Assembly: GCA_020002185.1 (NCBI GenBank)
Contig: CM034531.1
Location: forward strand, 80,891,540-80,955,539
Direction: 5' to 3'
DNA length: 64,000 nucleotides
Source: Paraescarpia echinospica
Taxonomy: Eukaryota; Annelida; Polychaeta; Sabellida; Siboglinidae
The position numbers were made by a program, and so were the translations under genes. Below are positions 44,311-57,134 of the stretch, one piece after another. The notes under the pieces are model-generated. The model saw nothing but the letters and a program-made list of their open reading frames with translations, did not search any database and was not told where the DNA came from. How positions within the stretch are numbered: position 1 is the stretch's first letter; every line of letters begins with the position of its first letter.

Positions 44311-47216
44311 GTTTGTTAATGAAAAATGCGTTTTGTGCCAGAATTTCTACACGATGCTCGACGAAATGTCCAAACGTATCATATGCTCGGAATCCATTTC
44401 ATGGTTTGACGGACGTTTTGTTAGGCAACTGGTCAGGCGATGGTTAGGTAAATTGTATATCTGCCAACGTTTTTGAATTCCGAGATATTCATCAGCGGTT
44501 CAGCATGCTTCGCGTGTCGTGCTATCTCGTCGCGCTGTCTCGGATCTTGACATCGGAAGACGAAGGATGCTTTTTGAGATTTCTCGCCAGAACTTCAGCG
44601 ATTCAGCACGTCTGAGCACGTCTCCCGTGGTGTCGCGCTGTCATGGATGATGACATCGGAAGACGGGGATGTGCTGTTGGTGATTAAAAGCGGAAGTCCG
44701 GGAGATTAGCCTGTATTCTGGGAGACCGGGAGATATACCCAAAATCAAGGAGACTCCCGGAAATTCCTTGAGAGTTGGCAGGCAATCAATTAGAATTGTT
44801 ATATGTCTAACGAGATGTAACGTGTGATGGCGTGATGGAATGAAAATGAGGAGCAAAATGTCGTCTAGTGGCTTAACGAAACGAGAATTACTTATATATC
44901 TGTTGAACCATAGTATATTATACATGACAACATATGACAGGCCTAATAGTATAATGCTTGTGTAAAGCCGCTGTCCAAAAGACAACGTCCAAGTGTGAGA
45001 TAATAGTTGAGTAAACTGAAACAATACTTTTAGACATTACATTAAACTATTAAATTAATCCAGATATAAGAACACGTGGTCCTTATTCACCAGATATTAC
45101 TAATTTGCAAAGTGTATATCGAATTGCATGTGGTTACCAATGTAGTGCCGTTTGGTGACATCAATGATTATGGTATCTTACGGCGTGCCATGTCTTATGC
45201 CTGTTCTCCGTCCTATTCAGTGAATGTACAAGTCGATGTGCCATGACTGACGTCCGCAAGTTCTTCTTCGTAACTTCTGTCGTCTCGCTCTCCTTGGGCT
45301 TTTGCCTCTACATGAGTGTCGTTAGTGACATCGTGAGAACCAGACATCCCAGTATAGGTATATCTAACAAAGCTGTGCATTCGTTTATTGGCACGGGAAG
45401 AGAAACAACCACGCGATGCGTGCCAGACAAATACAGAGACGTAACTGGGAATTTTCAAGACAGAATCTCGAAACGTGAGGAGCTAGTGCGTTGTGCAGAA
45501 TCGGACTTCTTTAATCTAATCCGTACACAAGGCGGATCCGAACCGAAGCTTCTATCTGCCAAGACAGCGTTGACGAAAGAGGGACTATTTGGGGACGGAA
45601 AAGAATATGTTGTCCCGAATGTCGTGCATTTCATATGGTTTCGTAATCGATGTGTCTTCAAGTTTATAACCTACCTCAGTTACCTGAGCGCGTACAAGTT
45701 CATCAAACCCCATTGCATCCTGCTGCACGGCGACGTTATTCCAACCGGCTACTGGTGGGACAGAACACTCGCCGATGTCCCCAACATCTACCATGTGCAC
45801 GTGGACGACAGAACGTCTATATTTGGACAGAAATTTAATTACAATGTCCAACACTCCGACCTACAGAGACTGTACATCATGCTAGGTACGTGACGCATTC
45901 ACGCTTAACAAGATTTAACCAGATTGCTGTTAGAACAAGAGTGGGAAACAGTTTATTTGTGTAGACTGCAATGATTTAAACATTTCGGAATACATTAACA
46001 AGTTGGCGTGCGAGTGTTCCGTTGGGTAAATATAAAAACGTAAAATACTATATATAATTTTGAAATGAATTTAGTTACATTTCTTAATGCTAGTTGGCTC
46101 GAACAAAATGTATTTATCTATTTTATCTTACACCCACCTATGGGGCTACTTTTCACTGATGCGGTTATCGGGAGACTTTTTTGCGGTTTTCGGGAGACAC
46201 TTAACTATCGGGAGGCCATCTATTTTGATCACATAGACTTTCGGGAGACCTACGAAATATGGAAATAAAATTAAAAAAACCATGTATATTCTCTTTGAAA
46301 TTTAGCCAGTGTATTTACCATCAATACTTTGATGTATGTGTAAAATTGGGATACTAGGGCACATCAAACCAAAATATATACATTTTTGTATTTTGTGAGC
46401 GCCTCCGCTGACTCTTCGCGTGTTGGTTGTTCTTGAAGTATCAATGAAGTCACGTCATTGGCCTGTCTAACCAATGACTGACGAGCTCGCCATTTTTGAG
46501 AAGCACTGTTTGATGGTGAGTTTTGTCAGTTGTGTTAATTAATATGTACTGTTTGAAGTGTATTTGTTAACAAATACGGCTTTGTGTTTAGATCAAAGCA
46601 CAAAAACAAAGTCAAAGAATATGCGTGAATGTGCATGAACTGCCACCCACTCACTAGATGACAATGCTAAAGTAAAAGTCCAATCAGTATAATTATATTT
46701 ATAAAGTCTTGGTTTACCGCATATAAATTGTAATAAATCATGTGTAGGAGGCCCTACATCAATAACGAGTTATGGCAACTCATCATATTACCTCCTTATC
46801 GTCCCCAAAAACATTTGGTAAAGATGGGAGGTAGGTTCCCCAAACAGGTGGGAAATGGGAAGTTGACAGCTAGAACTAGTGCAGAAGAGTAATACAATGC
46901 CAGTTACTGATTTTGCGCACACTTACAGGCTAATGGGCTGATTTAAGCCATTGGCCTTTGTTGGTGCCCAAATCCCAGGCTATTCCAGTACTTGTCGAGT
47001 CTGGCCTTAAGCTGTGTGACGGTCTTGGCATCTACCACGTGTTGTGGGAGCCTGTTCCACTGATCCACAGCTCTAACTGAGAAGTAATTCTGTCTGACCA
47101 GCAGTCTTGTTCTTTGCTTGAAAACCTTTCTAGTGTGTTCTCGTGTTGCTGTACTGTCCCTCTCCTGGAAGAAGTGACGAGCTTCAACTTTGTCGATTTC
47201 GTATAGTATTTTGTAC
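44311..47216. repeat. Segmental tandem duplication, copy 1 (2906 bp)
   Basis: Nearly identical to 47217-50123. It includes glycosyltransferase exon 1a, its upstream region, part of the following intron and the last 300 bp of a CR1 element. Breakpoints share GTTT (44311, 47217 and 50124). Confidence 0.97.
45243..45885 (+). CDS. Glycosyltransferase exon 1a (type II membrane, DXD family)
   Basis: Opens at ATG 45243 and ends CTAG|GTACGT at 45885: 214 codons plus one base. Residues 7-28 are a hydrophobic signal-anchor (FFFVTSVVSLSLGFCLYMSV) after a short cytoplasmic tail, giving Golgi type II topology. The lumenal part carries the start of the sugar-transferase fold of the Gly_transf_sug (DXD) family: VPNVVHFIWF (124-133), then YKFIKPHCILLHGD, PTGYWWDR, and QHSDLQRLYIML. 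The catalytic DXD lies in the next exon, at 63903, which fits in phase (ATG CTA G|AT TAT GGC). Substrate and linkage cannot be predicted; members of this family move galactose, GlcNAc and similar sugars. Confidence 0.85.
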
Positions 47217-47220
47217 GTTT
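46919..47220 (-). mobile_element. CR1-like LINE 3' end, truncated by duplication
   Basis: The last 300 bp (coding for FKQRTRLLVRQNYFSVRAVDQWNRLP.. and the stop) of the element seen in full at 49835-52000. It ends abruptly at the duplication junction, GTACGTTT. Confidence 0.9.
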
Positions 47221-50123
47221 GTTAATGAAAAATGCGTTTTGTGCCAGAATTTCTACACGATGCTCGACGAAATGTCCAAACGTATCATATGCTCGGAATC
47301 CATTTCATGGTTTGACGGACGTTTTGTTAGGCAACTGGTCAGGCGATGGTTAGGTAAATTGTATATCTGCCAACGTTTTTGAATTCCGAGATATTCATCA
47401 GCGGTTCAGCATGCTTCGCGTGTCGTGCTGTCTCGTCGCGCTGTCTCGGATCTTGACATCGGAAGACGAAGGATGCTTTTTGAGATTTCTCGCCAGAACT
47501 TCAGCGATTCAGCACGTCTGAGCACGTCTCCCGTGTTGTCGCGCTGTCATGGATGATGACATCGGAAGACGGGGATGTGCTGTTGGTGATTAAAAGCGGA
47601 AGTCCGGGAGATTAGCCTGTATTCTGGGAGACCGGGAGATATACCCAAAATCAAGGAGACTCCCGGAAATTCCTTGAGAGTTGGCAGGCAATCAATTAGA
47701 ATTGTTATATGTCTAACGAGATGTAACGTGTGATGGCGTGATGGAATGAAAATGAGGAGCAAAATGTCGTTTAGTGGCTTAACGAAACGAGAATTACTTA
47801 TATATCTGTTGAACCATAATATATTATACATGACAACATATGACAGGCCTAATAGTATAATGCTTGTGTAAAGCCGCTGTCCAAAAGACAACGTCCAAGT
47901 GTGAGATAATAGTTGAGTAAACTGAAACAATACTTTTAGACATTACATTAAACTATTAAATTAATCCAGATATAAGAACACGTGGTCCTTATTCACCAGA
48001 TATTACTAATTTGCAAAGTGTATATCGGATTGCATGTGGTCACCAATGTAGTGCCGTTTGGTGACATCAATGATTATGGTATCTTACGGCGTGCCATGTC
48101 TTATGCCTGTTCTCCGTCCTATTCAGTGAATGTGCAAGTCGATGTGCCATGACTGACGTCCGCAAGTTCTTCTTCGTAACTTCTGTCGTCTCGCTCTCCT
48201 TGGGCTTTTGCCTCTACATGAGTGTCGTTAGTGACATCGTGAGAACCAGACATCCCAGTATAGGTATATCTAACAAAGCTGTGCATTCGTTTATTGGCAC
48301 GGGAAGAGAAACAACCACGCGATGCGTGCCAGACAAATACAGAGACGTAACTGGGAATTTTCAAGACAGAATCTCGAAACGTGAGGAGCTAGTGCGTTGT
48401 GCAGAATCGGACTTCTTTAATCTAATCCGTACACAGGGCGGATCCGAACCGAAGCTTCTATCTGCCAAGACAGCGTTGACGAAAGAGGGACTATTTGGGG
48501 ACGGAAAAGAATATGTTATCCCGAATGTCGTGCATTTCATATGGTTTCGTAATCGATGTGTCTTCAAGTTTATAACCTACCTCAGTTACCTGAGCGCGTA
48601 CAAGTTCATCAAACCCCATTGCATCCTGCTGCACGGCGACGTTATTCCAACCGGCTACTGGTGGGACAGAACACTCGCCGATGTCCCCAACATCTACCAT
48701 GTGCACGTGGACGACAGAACGTCTATATTTGGACAGAAATTTAATTACAATGTCCAACACTCCGACCTACAGAGACTTTACATCATGCTAGGTACGTGAC
48801 GCATTCACGCTTAACAAGATTTAACCAGATTGCTGTTAGAACAAGAGTTGGAAACAGTTTATTTGTGTAGACTGCAATGATTTAAACATTTCGGAATACA
48901 TTAACAAGTTGGCGTGCGAGTGTTCCGTTGGGTAAATATAAAAACGTAAAATACTATATCTAATTTTGAAATGAATTTAGTTACATTTCTTAATGCTAGT
49001 TGGCTCGAACAAAATGTATTTATCTATTTTATCTTACACCCACCTATGGGGCTACTTTTCACTGATGCGGTTATCGGGAGACTTTTTTGCGGTTTTCGGG
49101 AGACACTTAACTATCGGGAGGCCATCTATTTTGATCACATAGACTTTCGGGAGACCTACGAAATATGGAAATAAAATAAAAAAAACCATGTATATTCTCT
49201 TTGAAATTTAGCCAGTGTATTTACCATCAATACTTTGATGTATGTGTAAAATTGGGATACTAGGGCACATCAAACCAAAATATATACATTTTTGTATTTT
49301 GTGAGCGCCTCCGCTGACTCTTCGCGTGTTGGTTGTTCTTGAAGTATCAATGAAGCCACGCCATTGGCCTGTCTAACCAATGACTGACGAGCTCGCCATT
49401 TTTGAGAAGCACTGTTTGATGGTGAGTTTTGTCAGTTGTGTTAATTAATATGTACTGTTTGAAGTGTATTTGTTAACAAATACGGCTTTGTGTTTAGATC
49501 AAAGCACACAAACAAAGTCAAAGAATATGCGTGAATGTGCATGAACTGCCACCCACTCACTGGATGACAATGCTAAAGTAAAAGTCCAATCAGTATAATT
49601 ATATTGATAAAGTCTTGGTTTACCGCATATAAATTGTAATAAATCATGTGTAGGAGGCCCTACATCAATAACGAGTTGTGGCAACTCATCATATTACCTC
49701 CTTATCGTCCCCAAAAAACATTTGGTAAAGATGGGAGGTAGGTTCCCCAAACAGGTGGGAAATGGGAAGTTGACAGCTAAAACTAGTGCAGAAGAGTAAT
49801 ACAATGCCAGTTACTGATTTTGCGCACACTTACAGGCTAATGGGCTGATTTAAGCCATTGGCCTTTGTTGGTGCCCAAATCCCAGGCTATTCCAGTACTT
49901 GTCGAGTCTGGCCTTAAGCTGTGTGACGGTCTTGGCATCTACCACGTGTTGTGGGAGCCTGTTCCACTGATCCACGGCTCTAACTGAGAAGTAATTCTGT
50001 CTGACCAGCAGTCTTGTTCTTTGCTTGAAAACCTTTCTCGTGTGTTCTCGTGTTGCTGTACTGTCCCTCTCCTGGAAGAAGTGACGAGCTTCAACTTTGT
50101 CGATTTCGTATAGTATTTTGTAC
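47217..50123. repeat. Segmental tandem duplication, copy 2 (2907 bp)
   Basis: Differs from copy 1 by scattered single-base changes and a 1-bp A-run indel (at about 49718). In this copy the CR1 tail continues into the full fragment to about 52000, so this is the ancestral right border. Confidence 0.97.
48149..48791 (+). CDS. Glycosyltransferase exon 1b, duplicate of 1a
   Basis: Same length, frame, start context and donor as exon 1a, with a single amino-acid difference (Val124 to Ile, at about 48520). It lies within the second segmental copy and is open throughout. Being nearest to the DXD exon at 63903 on the same strand, it is the simplest partner for it. Exon 1a could be an alternative first exon, the start of a separate truncated transcript, or a newly born pseudo-exon. 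Sequence alone does not decide. Confidence 0.85.
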
Positions 50124-52000
50124 GTTTCAATAAGGTCGCCTCTCTGACGCCGGTAATACAACGACTGTACTTTCAGTTGTAATCGTTGTTCATATGTAAG
50201 CTTTGCTACGCTGTTAACCAGCTTGGTTGCTCTTCGCTGTACCTTTTTGAGGATGTCAATGTCCTTTGCCAGATATGGGCACCATGCTTGTACACAAAAC
50301 TCGAGATGTGGACGAACATATGCCCGGTAGAGTGGCACAAATGATTTTTTGGCTTTCTTTGCTGCTTTCTGGCATTGCACAGTCGGTTTTAGGTTGGTGG
50401 TCACCCACACCCCTACGTCCTTTTCCTCGTTTGTTGTCTCGAGGTTCACTATGGCTCCAGTCTTGTGTGTCATAGTGTACGTTTTGTGTGGCGATTTCCC
50501 CACTTGCATTAACTTGCATTTCTCGGGGTTGAATTGTAGCAACCATTCTTTACTCCAATCTTCGAGGATGTCAATGTCAGTTTGCAGTTGGATTGGTCTT
50601 TCTGGTTACGGATTGTTGGATATAGCTTCATCACATCTTGATGCTGCAGTGGACCAGGTCTGGGAGGTCATTCACGTAGAGGATAAAAAGAAGCGGTCCT
50701 ATGACGGATCCCTGGGGAACTCCACTGATGACGGGGGCCTATTCTGACTTAGATCCGTTGAGTACAACCTGCTGAGTTCGATCAGTCAGGAAAGGTTTCA
50801 AAAATCGAATCACTTTGCCTCGGATGCCGTAGGCTTCTAGCTTCTTTACCAGTCTGCAGTGAGGAACTGTGTCGAACGCTTTCTTGTAGTCCAGGTATAT
50901 GACGTCCAGACCGCATCCCTCGTCCAGTGTTCGTGTCCATTCCTCAAAGGTTTCTAGTAAGTTGGTCAAACAGGACTTGCCTTCCAGAAACCCAAGCTGG
51001 TTATCGTTGATGATGCTGTGTTCGTTGAGAAACTTGATCATGCTCTCTCTGACGATTGCTTCCAGATTCTTGCAGGGTATGGATGTTAGGCTGAATTGGA
51101 TGGATTGTTTCCAGTCTGTAGGGATTTGACCAGTGTCTAATGTTTGGCGAAATATCCAGTACATCGGCTTAGCAAGGGTTTTGCTACACTCTTTCAGTAC
51201 CCACGGTGCAACCCGTCTGGACCTGGCGCCTTGTTGGGATGGATACTTTGTAGTTTCTTGCGTACAGTCTCTTCTGTAAATATGAAGTCGGCTATACACT
51301 CGTTTGTTCTTTGATGAAATTCTGGGATGGTAGACTTATCTTCATTTACAAACACTGACTTGAAAAAGTCACCCAGTACATTTGCTTTTTCCTGGTCATG
51401 TTCTGTTAGTCTGCCGTCTTCTTTCTCCAGCTGGCTTACTGTTACCTTTACCTTCTGTATTGATCTCAGGTAACCGTAGAATTTCTTTGGTTCCTTCTTG
51501 AAATTGTTGATTAATTTCTTCTCGTAGTCCTTCTGTGCTTGTCTAATTTTGGTATTTGTCTCATTTCTCTGTTTGACATATGCAGTATAGTTTCTGTCCA
51601 GCCCCGAACTTTTGTAGCGTTTATATAAGTCATACTTTCTCTTCACTGTTCTCAGCATTTGTTTACTCCACCATGGAGGTTTATTAGCCATCTTCCGTTT
51701 TGGTTTCCTGAGAGGGACATTTTCTCTCACTGCCTTTGAGATCTCCTTCTTGAGTTTAGTCCAATTAGTGTTTACACTGTTCCCTGAAACTTGCTCTCCC
51801 AGTCAATCTTGCTCAGGGATTCATTGATCGATTCATAGTTGCCTTTGGGGTAGTTTCTCGATCCGCTTAGTCTGTTGTTGGCTGGTGCTTCTGCATAGCA
51901 TATGTAGGTCCACAGTAAGGACTCATGGTCGCTACACCCCAGTGGTGGTAGATGAGTTACATTGTCAACCATATATTGTGACTTGTCTTCTATACAGTTA
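49835..52000 (-). mobile_element. CR1-like LINE, different subfamily, 5'-truncated
   Basis: Begins in the endonuclease tail (LGCSDHESLLW at about 51930), then WWSKQMLRTVKRKYDLYKRY and NKAPGPDGLH (about 51215). The RT follows: LDVIYLDYKKAFDTVPHC (about 50900), [20 protein letters not shown], a damaged FADD box, WLLQFNPEKCKLMQVG (50542), and a 230-codon open C-terminus (KKVQRRATKLVNSV..) to the stop at 49850. Frame breaks occur at about 51780, 51200, 51100 and 50640. Divergence from copies A and B shows a separate CR1 subfamily. Confidence 0.9.
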
Positions 52001-52129
52001 AATCTTGCATATTATAAAAGCTAATACACTAAATTAGGCTAAAACAACTTACACTGGTGGTAGTGAATGAAAAAAATGCCCGTGGGCGTGGTTATAAACA
52101 AAGTTCTGTAGCTGTCAGTTTAGCGTACT

Positions 52130-52512
52130 ACTGGTGGAGGCACAAATCGTGCGCCCTAATGTTTTATGTTGTTTTAACACAAACCTTATCACATTCTTCC
52201 GTAAGATCCGTAAGATATCTATGTGCTAAATCTGGAACACCTGTTGTTTCAAATTTGTTCAAAAAGACTTGCAAAAGTTGTTCTGAGTGAAGTACTTACA
52301 AAAATAGACCGGCGGAATCCAAATCTCGTAAAAGACGCCATGGTAAAACTCGTGCGTCCTATCTGCGCTGTGTAAATCCCTCTGTGGCCTGAACGTGTCA
52401 CGGGAATCAGAGCGAGATCAGACAGCGTATTAAAATAGGCTTTCAGCATTAAGAACGCATGATTTCAGTGACACGGTGTTTGACCTGGCACGAATTTTCC
52501 GGTCGTGAGTTA
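52130..52512. repeat. Dispersed repeat X, copy 2
   Basis: Same order of blocks as 35280-35700 (GGCACAAATCGTGCG, TCTTCCGTAA, TTAAAATAGGC, TTTCAGTGACACG, GGCACGAATTTTCCGGTCGTGA), in direct orientation. Confidence 0.75.
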
Positions 52513-53520
52513 CTTACGAAAGTGAAAAACGCCAATTGGCAATTCCTGAACTGCTGTTTTATCGCCCACACTGCAACGCAAACCTTGTCAATTGTAGTGG
52601 TATTAAACTTAGTTGTTTAAGTTTTACCATCATTATATTTTGTTTTGTACGAAATATTGCATGAGCGGGTGATTATTAATGTACACATATATGTTTGCGC
52701 ATGGATTATCCAACACAATCAGTTAAATGTGAAAATAATGTTTATTAACTATTAAGTGCCTTAATAGGCTTAGGCTTAGGCCATTGCCAAGCAGAACTAG
52801 AAGTGCTGCAGTTCGTGTGTTCGACAATGGCAATGACTATTTCCCTTGTTTGTTATCATCCCCCAAAAGTATGTTGTAATTTAAAGAGTACGCTCTGCTT
52901 AGAGTTTAATTTACGGTTAATTTTATGTTTAAGTGTGGGGTTATGGTTAAGAGTATAGTTGAGACCTATAAAATCCACTTCCCTATTTCCTGCGAGTCAG
53001 GTCCATGTCCTTACACCTATTCAGTCTGAGTCTACAGCTATTTCACAAATTTACCTGGATGTGGTTTGCTAATCTACTTAAATATTAGCATTAAACTTAT
53101 TTAAACGCATATCAAAAATAACTATAATACCTGTTTACTGTTACATGCAGGTCCTTTCTAATATGGTTAGTGTACATAGCCAGATATGTCGGACAAATGT
53201 TCCGTCCTCTCATATTCATTGGGTATATTTTAAGGTTATCTACAATTTTAGTAGGGTTGGTCGCGTAGACGTACACACAATAATCTACAATGTTATCAGT
53301 ATTTTGAAGTGAATGTTTCCATTCATACTAAAACATGTGTTTTGTAGATTCGTAGTAAACTGTTGTTATTACATGACAATTGGATATACAGAAATGCATG
53401 CACAGATCTGCACGTAAGACAACATGGATATGTTTTGTACTGTTAATGACTAATCGTGTTTTCACATACTCTCTCCCGTTGACACTCTACACTGTTCAAC
53501 TATGTAATGTGAATCATTGT
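52513..53520. other. No recognised feature
   Basis: AT-rich intronic-looking sequence within the glycosyltransferase intron. Confidence 0.5.
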
Positions 53521-53549
53521 ATTTGTGCATACAGTGTTTCCCTTTCATA

Positions 53550-54489
53550 ATGTCTTCCCTTCCAGCTGTCTGGTCGAACACAAACAGTGTAGTGTCTCCG
53601 CCCGCTGCAATATGTCCCACTGCGATGTCTTTCCAGTCGTCAACTGAGTCAATTGTGACACATGAGACATCTTCCAACTCATCTGTGACATCTCCCGAAT
53701 CCGCTCCAAATGCAGATCTTTCTCAGAATTCCGGTAAATATCAATGACAAAAACCCTTTCAAAATAGCAGAAGGTTTGTTTATTCACCATTTATGACGTG
53801 TTCCAAAAAGGCAGCCTATAATTGCATATACTATGTGTGACTTTTTAAATATTAGCATGAATGTTAAAAAACGGTTAATGTATCTTAATATTTTATTTAG
53901 GTTGTTTTGGTGGGAAAGCCAATGTAACTGCAATTATCGGTCAGCACTTTGCTTACTGCGATTTGTTGTTATAAATGTTGCGATTCAATTATTCCATAAC
54001 ACAATGATCAACTTATTTTCATAGCCCGAATTAATTGGACTCCGAAAAGACACGGAAGCTTCATAACAAATTCCATCATTGGATAACATCAAGTCCACAC
54101 CGGAATCTTCCAGGTAAATTTAAAATGTTGTAGATTTCTCCATATATATATATAATTGTGTTCAATACATACGTAACAACATCCATTCAATATACATTTC
54201 CACGCATATACCTTTCGCTACTTAATTACTGTGATAACAATAATAACGACGTCTTGTGCTGCGCCTTTATCTGCCAAATAAGGCGCTCATAATCTAGATC
54301 GGTAGAGTCTATTACAATATAATATATTTAAAATAATTGAAATATTATCATTTCTCAGGGAAGCATCTGGTAGAAAGTTTCATGGAAGAAGAGGGACTAA
54401 CAATGGGATACCTGAAAGTGAGGACGAAGTTGCTGAACGAACAGAAGAAAGAGCAGGCACGGATTCGAAAGGCATTGCGATTCGCTTAG
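53550..54489 (+). CDS. Possible small two-exon gene, function unknown
   Basis: Exon A, from ATG 53550 (an acceptor CATACAG precedes, ending 53534) to TCC G|GTAAAT at 53733, encodes a Ser/Thr/Pro-rich, probably disordered stretch (SSNSSVTSPESAPNADLSQN). Exon C, acceptor TTTCTCAG at 54358 to TAG 54487-54489, joins in phase as G-KHLVESFMEEEGLTMGYLK, then KLLNEQKKEQARIRKALRFA-stop, a charged amphipathic helix. Together about 104 aa. A middle segment (about 54024-54112, also with AG/GT borders) would add a stop if included. I do not recognise the family. It lies inside the glycosyltransferase intron, same strand. The matched phase and good splice sites are the only support. Confidence 0.35.
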
Positions 54490-54569
54490 GTAATACATCA
54501 AGCTGGTTGTTATATGCTGGAGTAATAATGTGTTTGGTATATTCATCTAGCCGTACATGTACATTGTGT

Positions 54570-54616
54570 ACTGTATATATATATATATATATATATATAG
54601 GTATACATATATATAC
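54570..54616. repeat. (TA)n microsatellite
   Basis: TA run continuing into GTATACATATATATACAGG. Confidence 0.85.
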
Positions 54617-57134
54617 AGGTTTTTTATTATGTTGTTTTTGTGCACCCTTAAAACTACAGGTATGTTTAATAATTCATTTTGGAGATATTTCATAGTATTC
54701 ATTTACAATACCTTGTTTGGTTAATGGATATTCATTTTTTGATTGATTGATTGATTGATTGTTTATTTCCAAGTGGAAAATGCATACAAAGAGAACTACA
54801 CGCAATATACAATACATAAACATTTAAATAAACATGGAAATGGGGGAAGATAGAAGTGTTGTACTTATTAATCACTTCTCCCAACACGACCATAACTTTT
54901 ACAAGTATATTAAACACAACATTGGTAACAACATGGAAATATATTTTTAGAAAGCAATCTCATAAATTTGTTCAGTTATATTTGTATATATATATATATA
55001 CATACATATATACATACACATATACATATATATATATATATATATTTAGATATACATGTACATACATACACGCATATACATACATATACGTATATTCATC
55101 ATTTCCGTTTTACTTGTGTGCATGGTAAAATAACTAATTCAGCTACAGTTAAAATACTAAAAACAAGACTAGTTATTTTTTCATCATAGGAGTTCCATAA
55201 TTTAACCCCATATACCGATATACACATATATTTAAAAGTTGTGCGAGCATACACGTGTTTCATTTTTTTACTTTGTCGTGTCAAATGCATTGAATCATGG
55301 TTAGCAGCAAAGAATTCATGACGGTTATACGGCAACATCTTGTTTTTAGCCTTGAACATCACAATAGAATTTCTCAATGTTATTATGTCAGTCAGTTTAA
55401 GTATACCTAAATAATAAAATAATGTATTAGTATGACATAAAAAAGTATCATTGCATATTAGCCTAATTACTTTCTTCTATAAAATAAAAACACTGTGAAC
55501 GATAGTTTTATAAGTGCTGCCCCAGGCTTCACAGCAGTATGATAAATAAGGGAGAAATAGTGAACAATATAATATGAACAGTGAGTTTTTGTCAAGTATG
55601 TATCTTGCTCTGTACATAATGGCAATAGTTTTTGACACTGGATTTCATCGTGCTAACGTGTACCTTCCAGTTGAGCTTATAATCGATCAAGACTCCTAAA
55701 AACTTACTAACACATATTCTGTCTATACTCTTATTGTCAATTTTTATATATCGATATTTGAATTGATGCAACAGTTTGTGAACAGCATATAGTTTGTTTT
55801 AGCCACATTTAAAGACAACCTATTTACTGAAAACCACACATGTAGTTTTTGTAACTCAATGGTTATATACTTGCTGAGCTGCACAGGATACGTTCCGGAA
55901 CAAAACATATTTGTATCATCAGCAAACAGTATAAATTTTAGTATTGATGAAATATTATAAATATAATTTATATAAAAAGAGTTTTCGGCCCAGTATTGAG
56001 CCCTGGGGTACTCCACATGTCACTTTTAGTAACTCAGAGTTATAGTCATCAATACTAAAATACTGTAGTATATTAATTAAGTAACTTTTTAGCCAGTCAT
56101 TGGCAATTCCTCTAATTCCATAAGCTTCTAATTTACTTAAGGGAAGACATGGGTCTCAGACTTCTTTTTGTTATTTCTTATCTTAGAAAACTGAAAGTTG
56201 TGAGTTGGGGTTAGTTTTGTTAAAAAATAGGCTGTGCATATTTTTCTGATTTTTAGAGGGTATTCCTCCCCCCGAACGGCAGCCATCTTGGATATAAATG
56301 TCAGTTCTTTACACGATTTTTAAAGCATAATCAGTGGACCAATTTCAACCAAAAAACAAACACTGTTAGAGTAGACTACCCTACAGGTAATAACAGTCTT
56401 TGTTTTTTGGTTTAGAAGATACTTTTTTTTTAAATAATTGTTTTACTACGTGGGTGTATTTGAGACCAGACTTATTGGCGGTAATTTGTAGCCATGGGAT
56501 ATTGCAACAATACTGTGTAGGATTTCCTTCAAATGCTTCTGTCATTACCTACATAATACTATTACCTAACAACTTGAGAAGTTTCAAGCATATCTGTTGA
56601 GAAATAGCCGAGAAAAAGTCGTTTGAACACAGTGCTTATGCCAAAAATGTATAATTGAGAAAATGGCATTCAAAGAACGTGTATACTTTGTCGACACATT
56701 TCATATCAAATACATAGCATACATGACTGAAATAATTCACACAACTAACTAACTGATCTCTCTTACATAATCTCCAATATAAATCATGTAATTCAATGAT
56801 GCATAGTATAAAGTGTGAATGTAGCTAATATATATTCGGGAAAAAACGTGATACACAGTTGATGTGCATACTTCTAGTAGCATAGCAATAACAAAATACC
56901 AGAGATTTTCTTGAAATGTTGAAATCCTTAGATAATACTAACATAATGTACTGTATAAAGTTCCAAGCACATCAGTTCAGATATAACTGATAAAACTATT
57001 TCTGAACATTTACAAAATGTCTGTAACTGAATAAAAACGTATTCAAAATGAACTTGTATATACACTGTGTGGACATATTCCTATGCATGTCTCACACCCA
57101 ACTAATGTTCACAGGGTCAATGTCCACAGACACT

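Noticed and set aside
44641..45024. 127-codon minus-strand frame conserved at 47547-47930
   Set aside because: Conservation is explained by the recent 2.9-kb duplication; no domain and no other evidence of coding.
45455..45854. Minus-strand and alternate-frame ORFs over the glycosyltransferase exon
   Set aside because: Shadows of the real plus-strand exon, which carries the signal anchor and sugar-transferase motifs.
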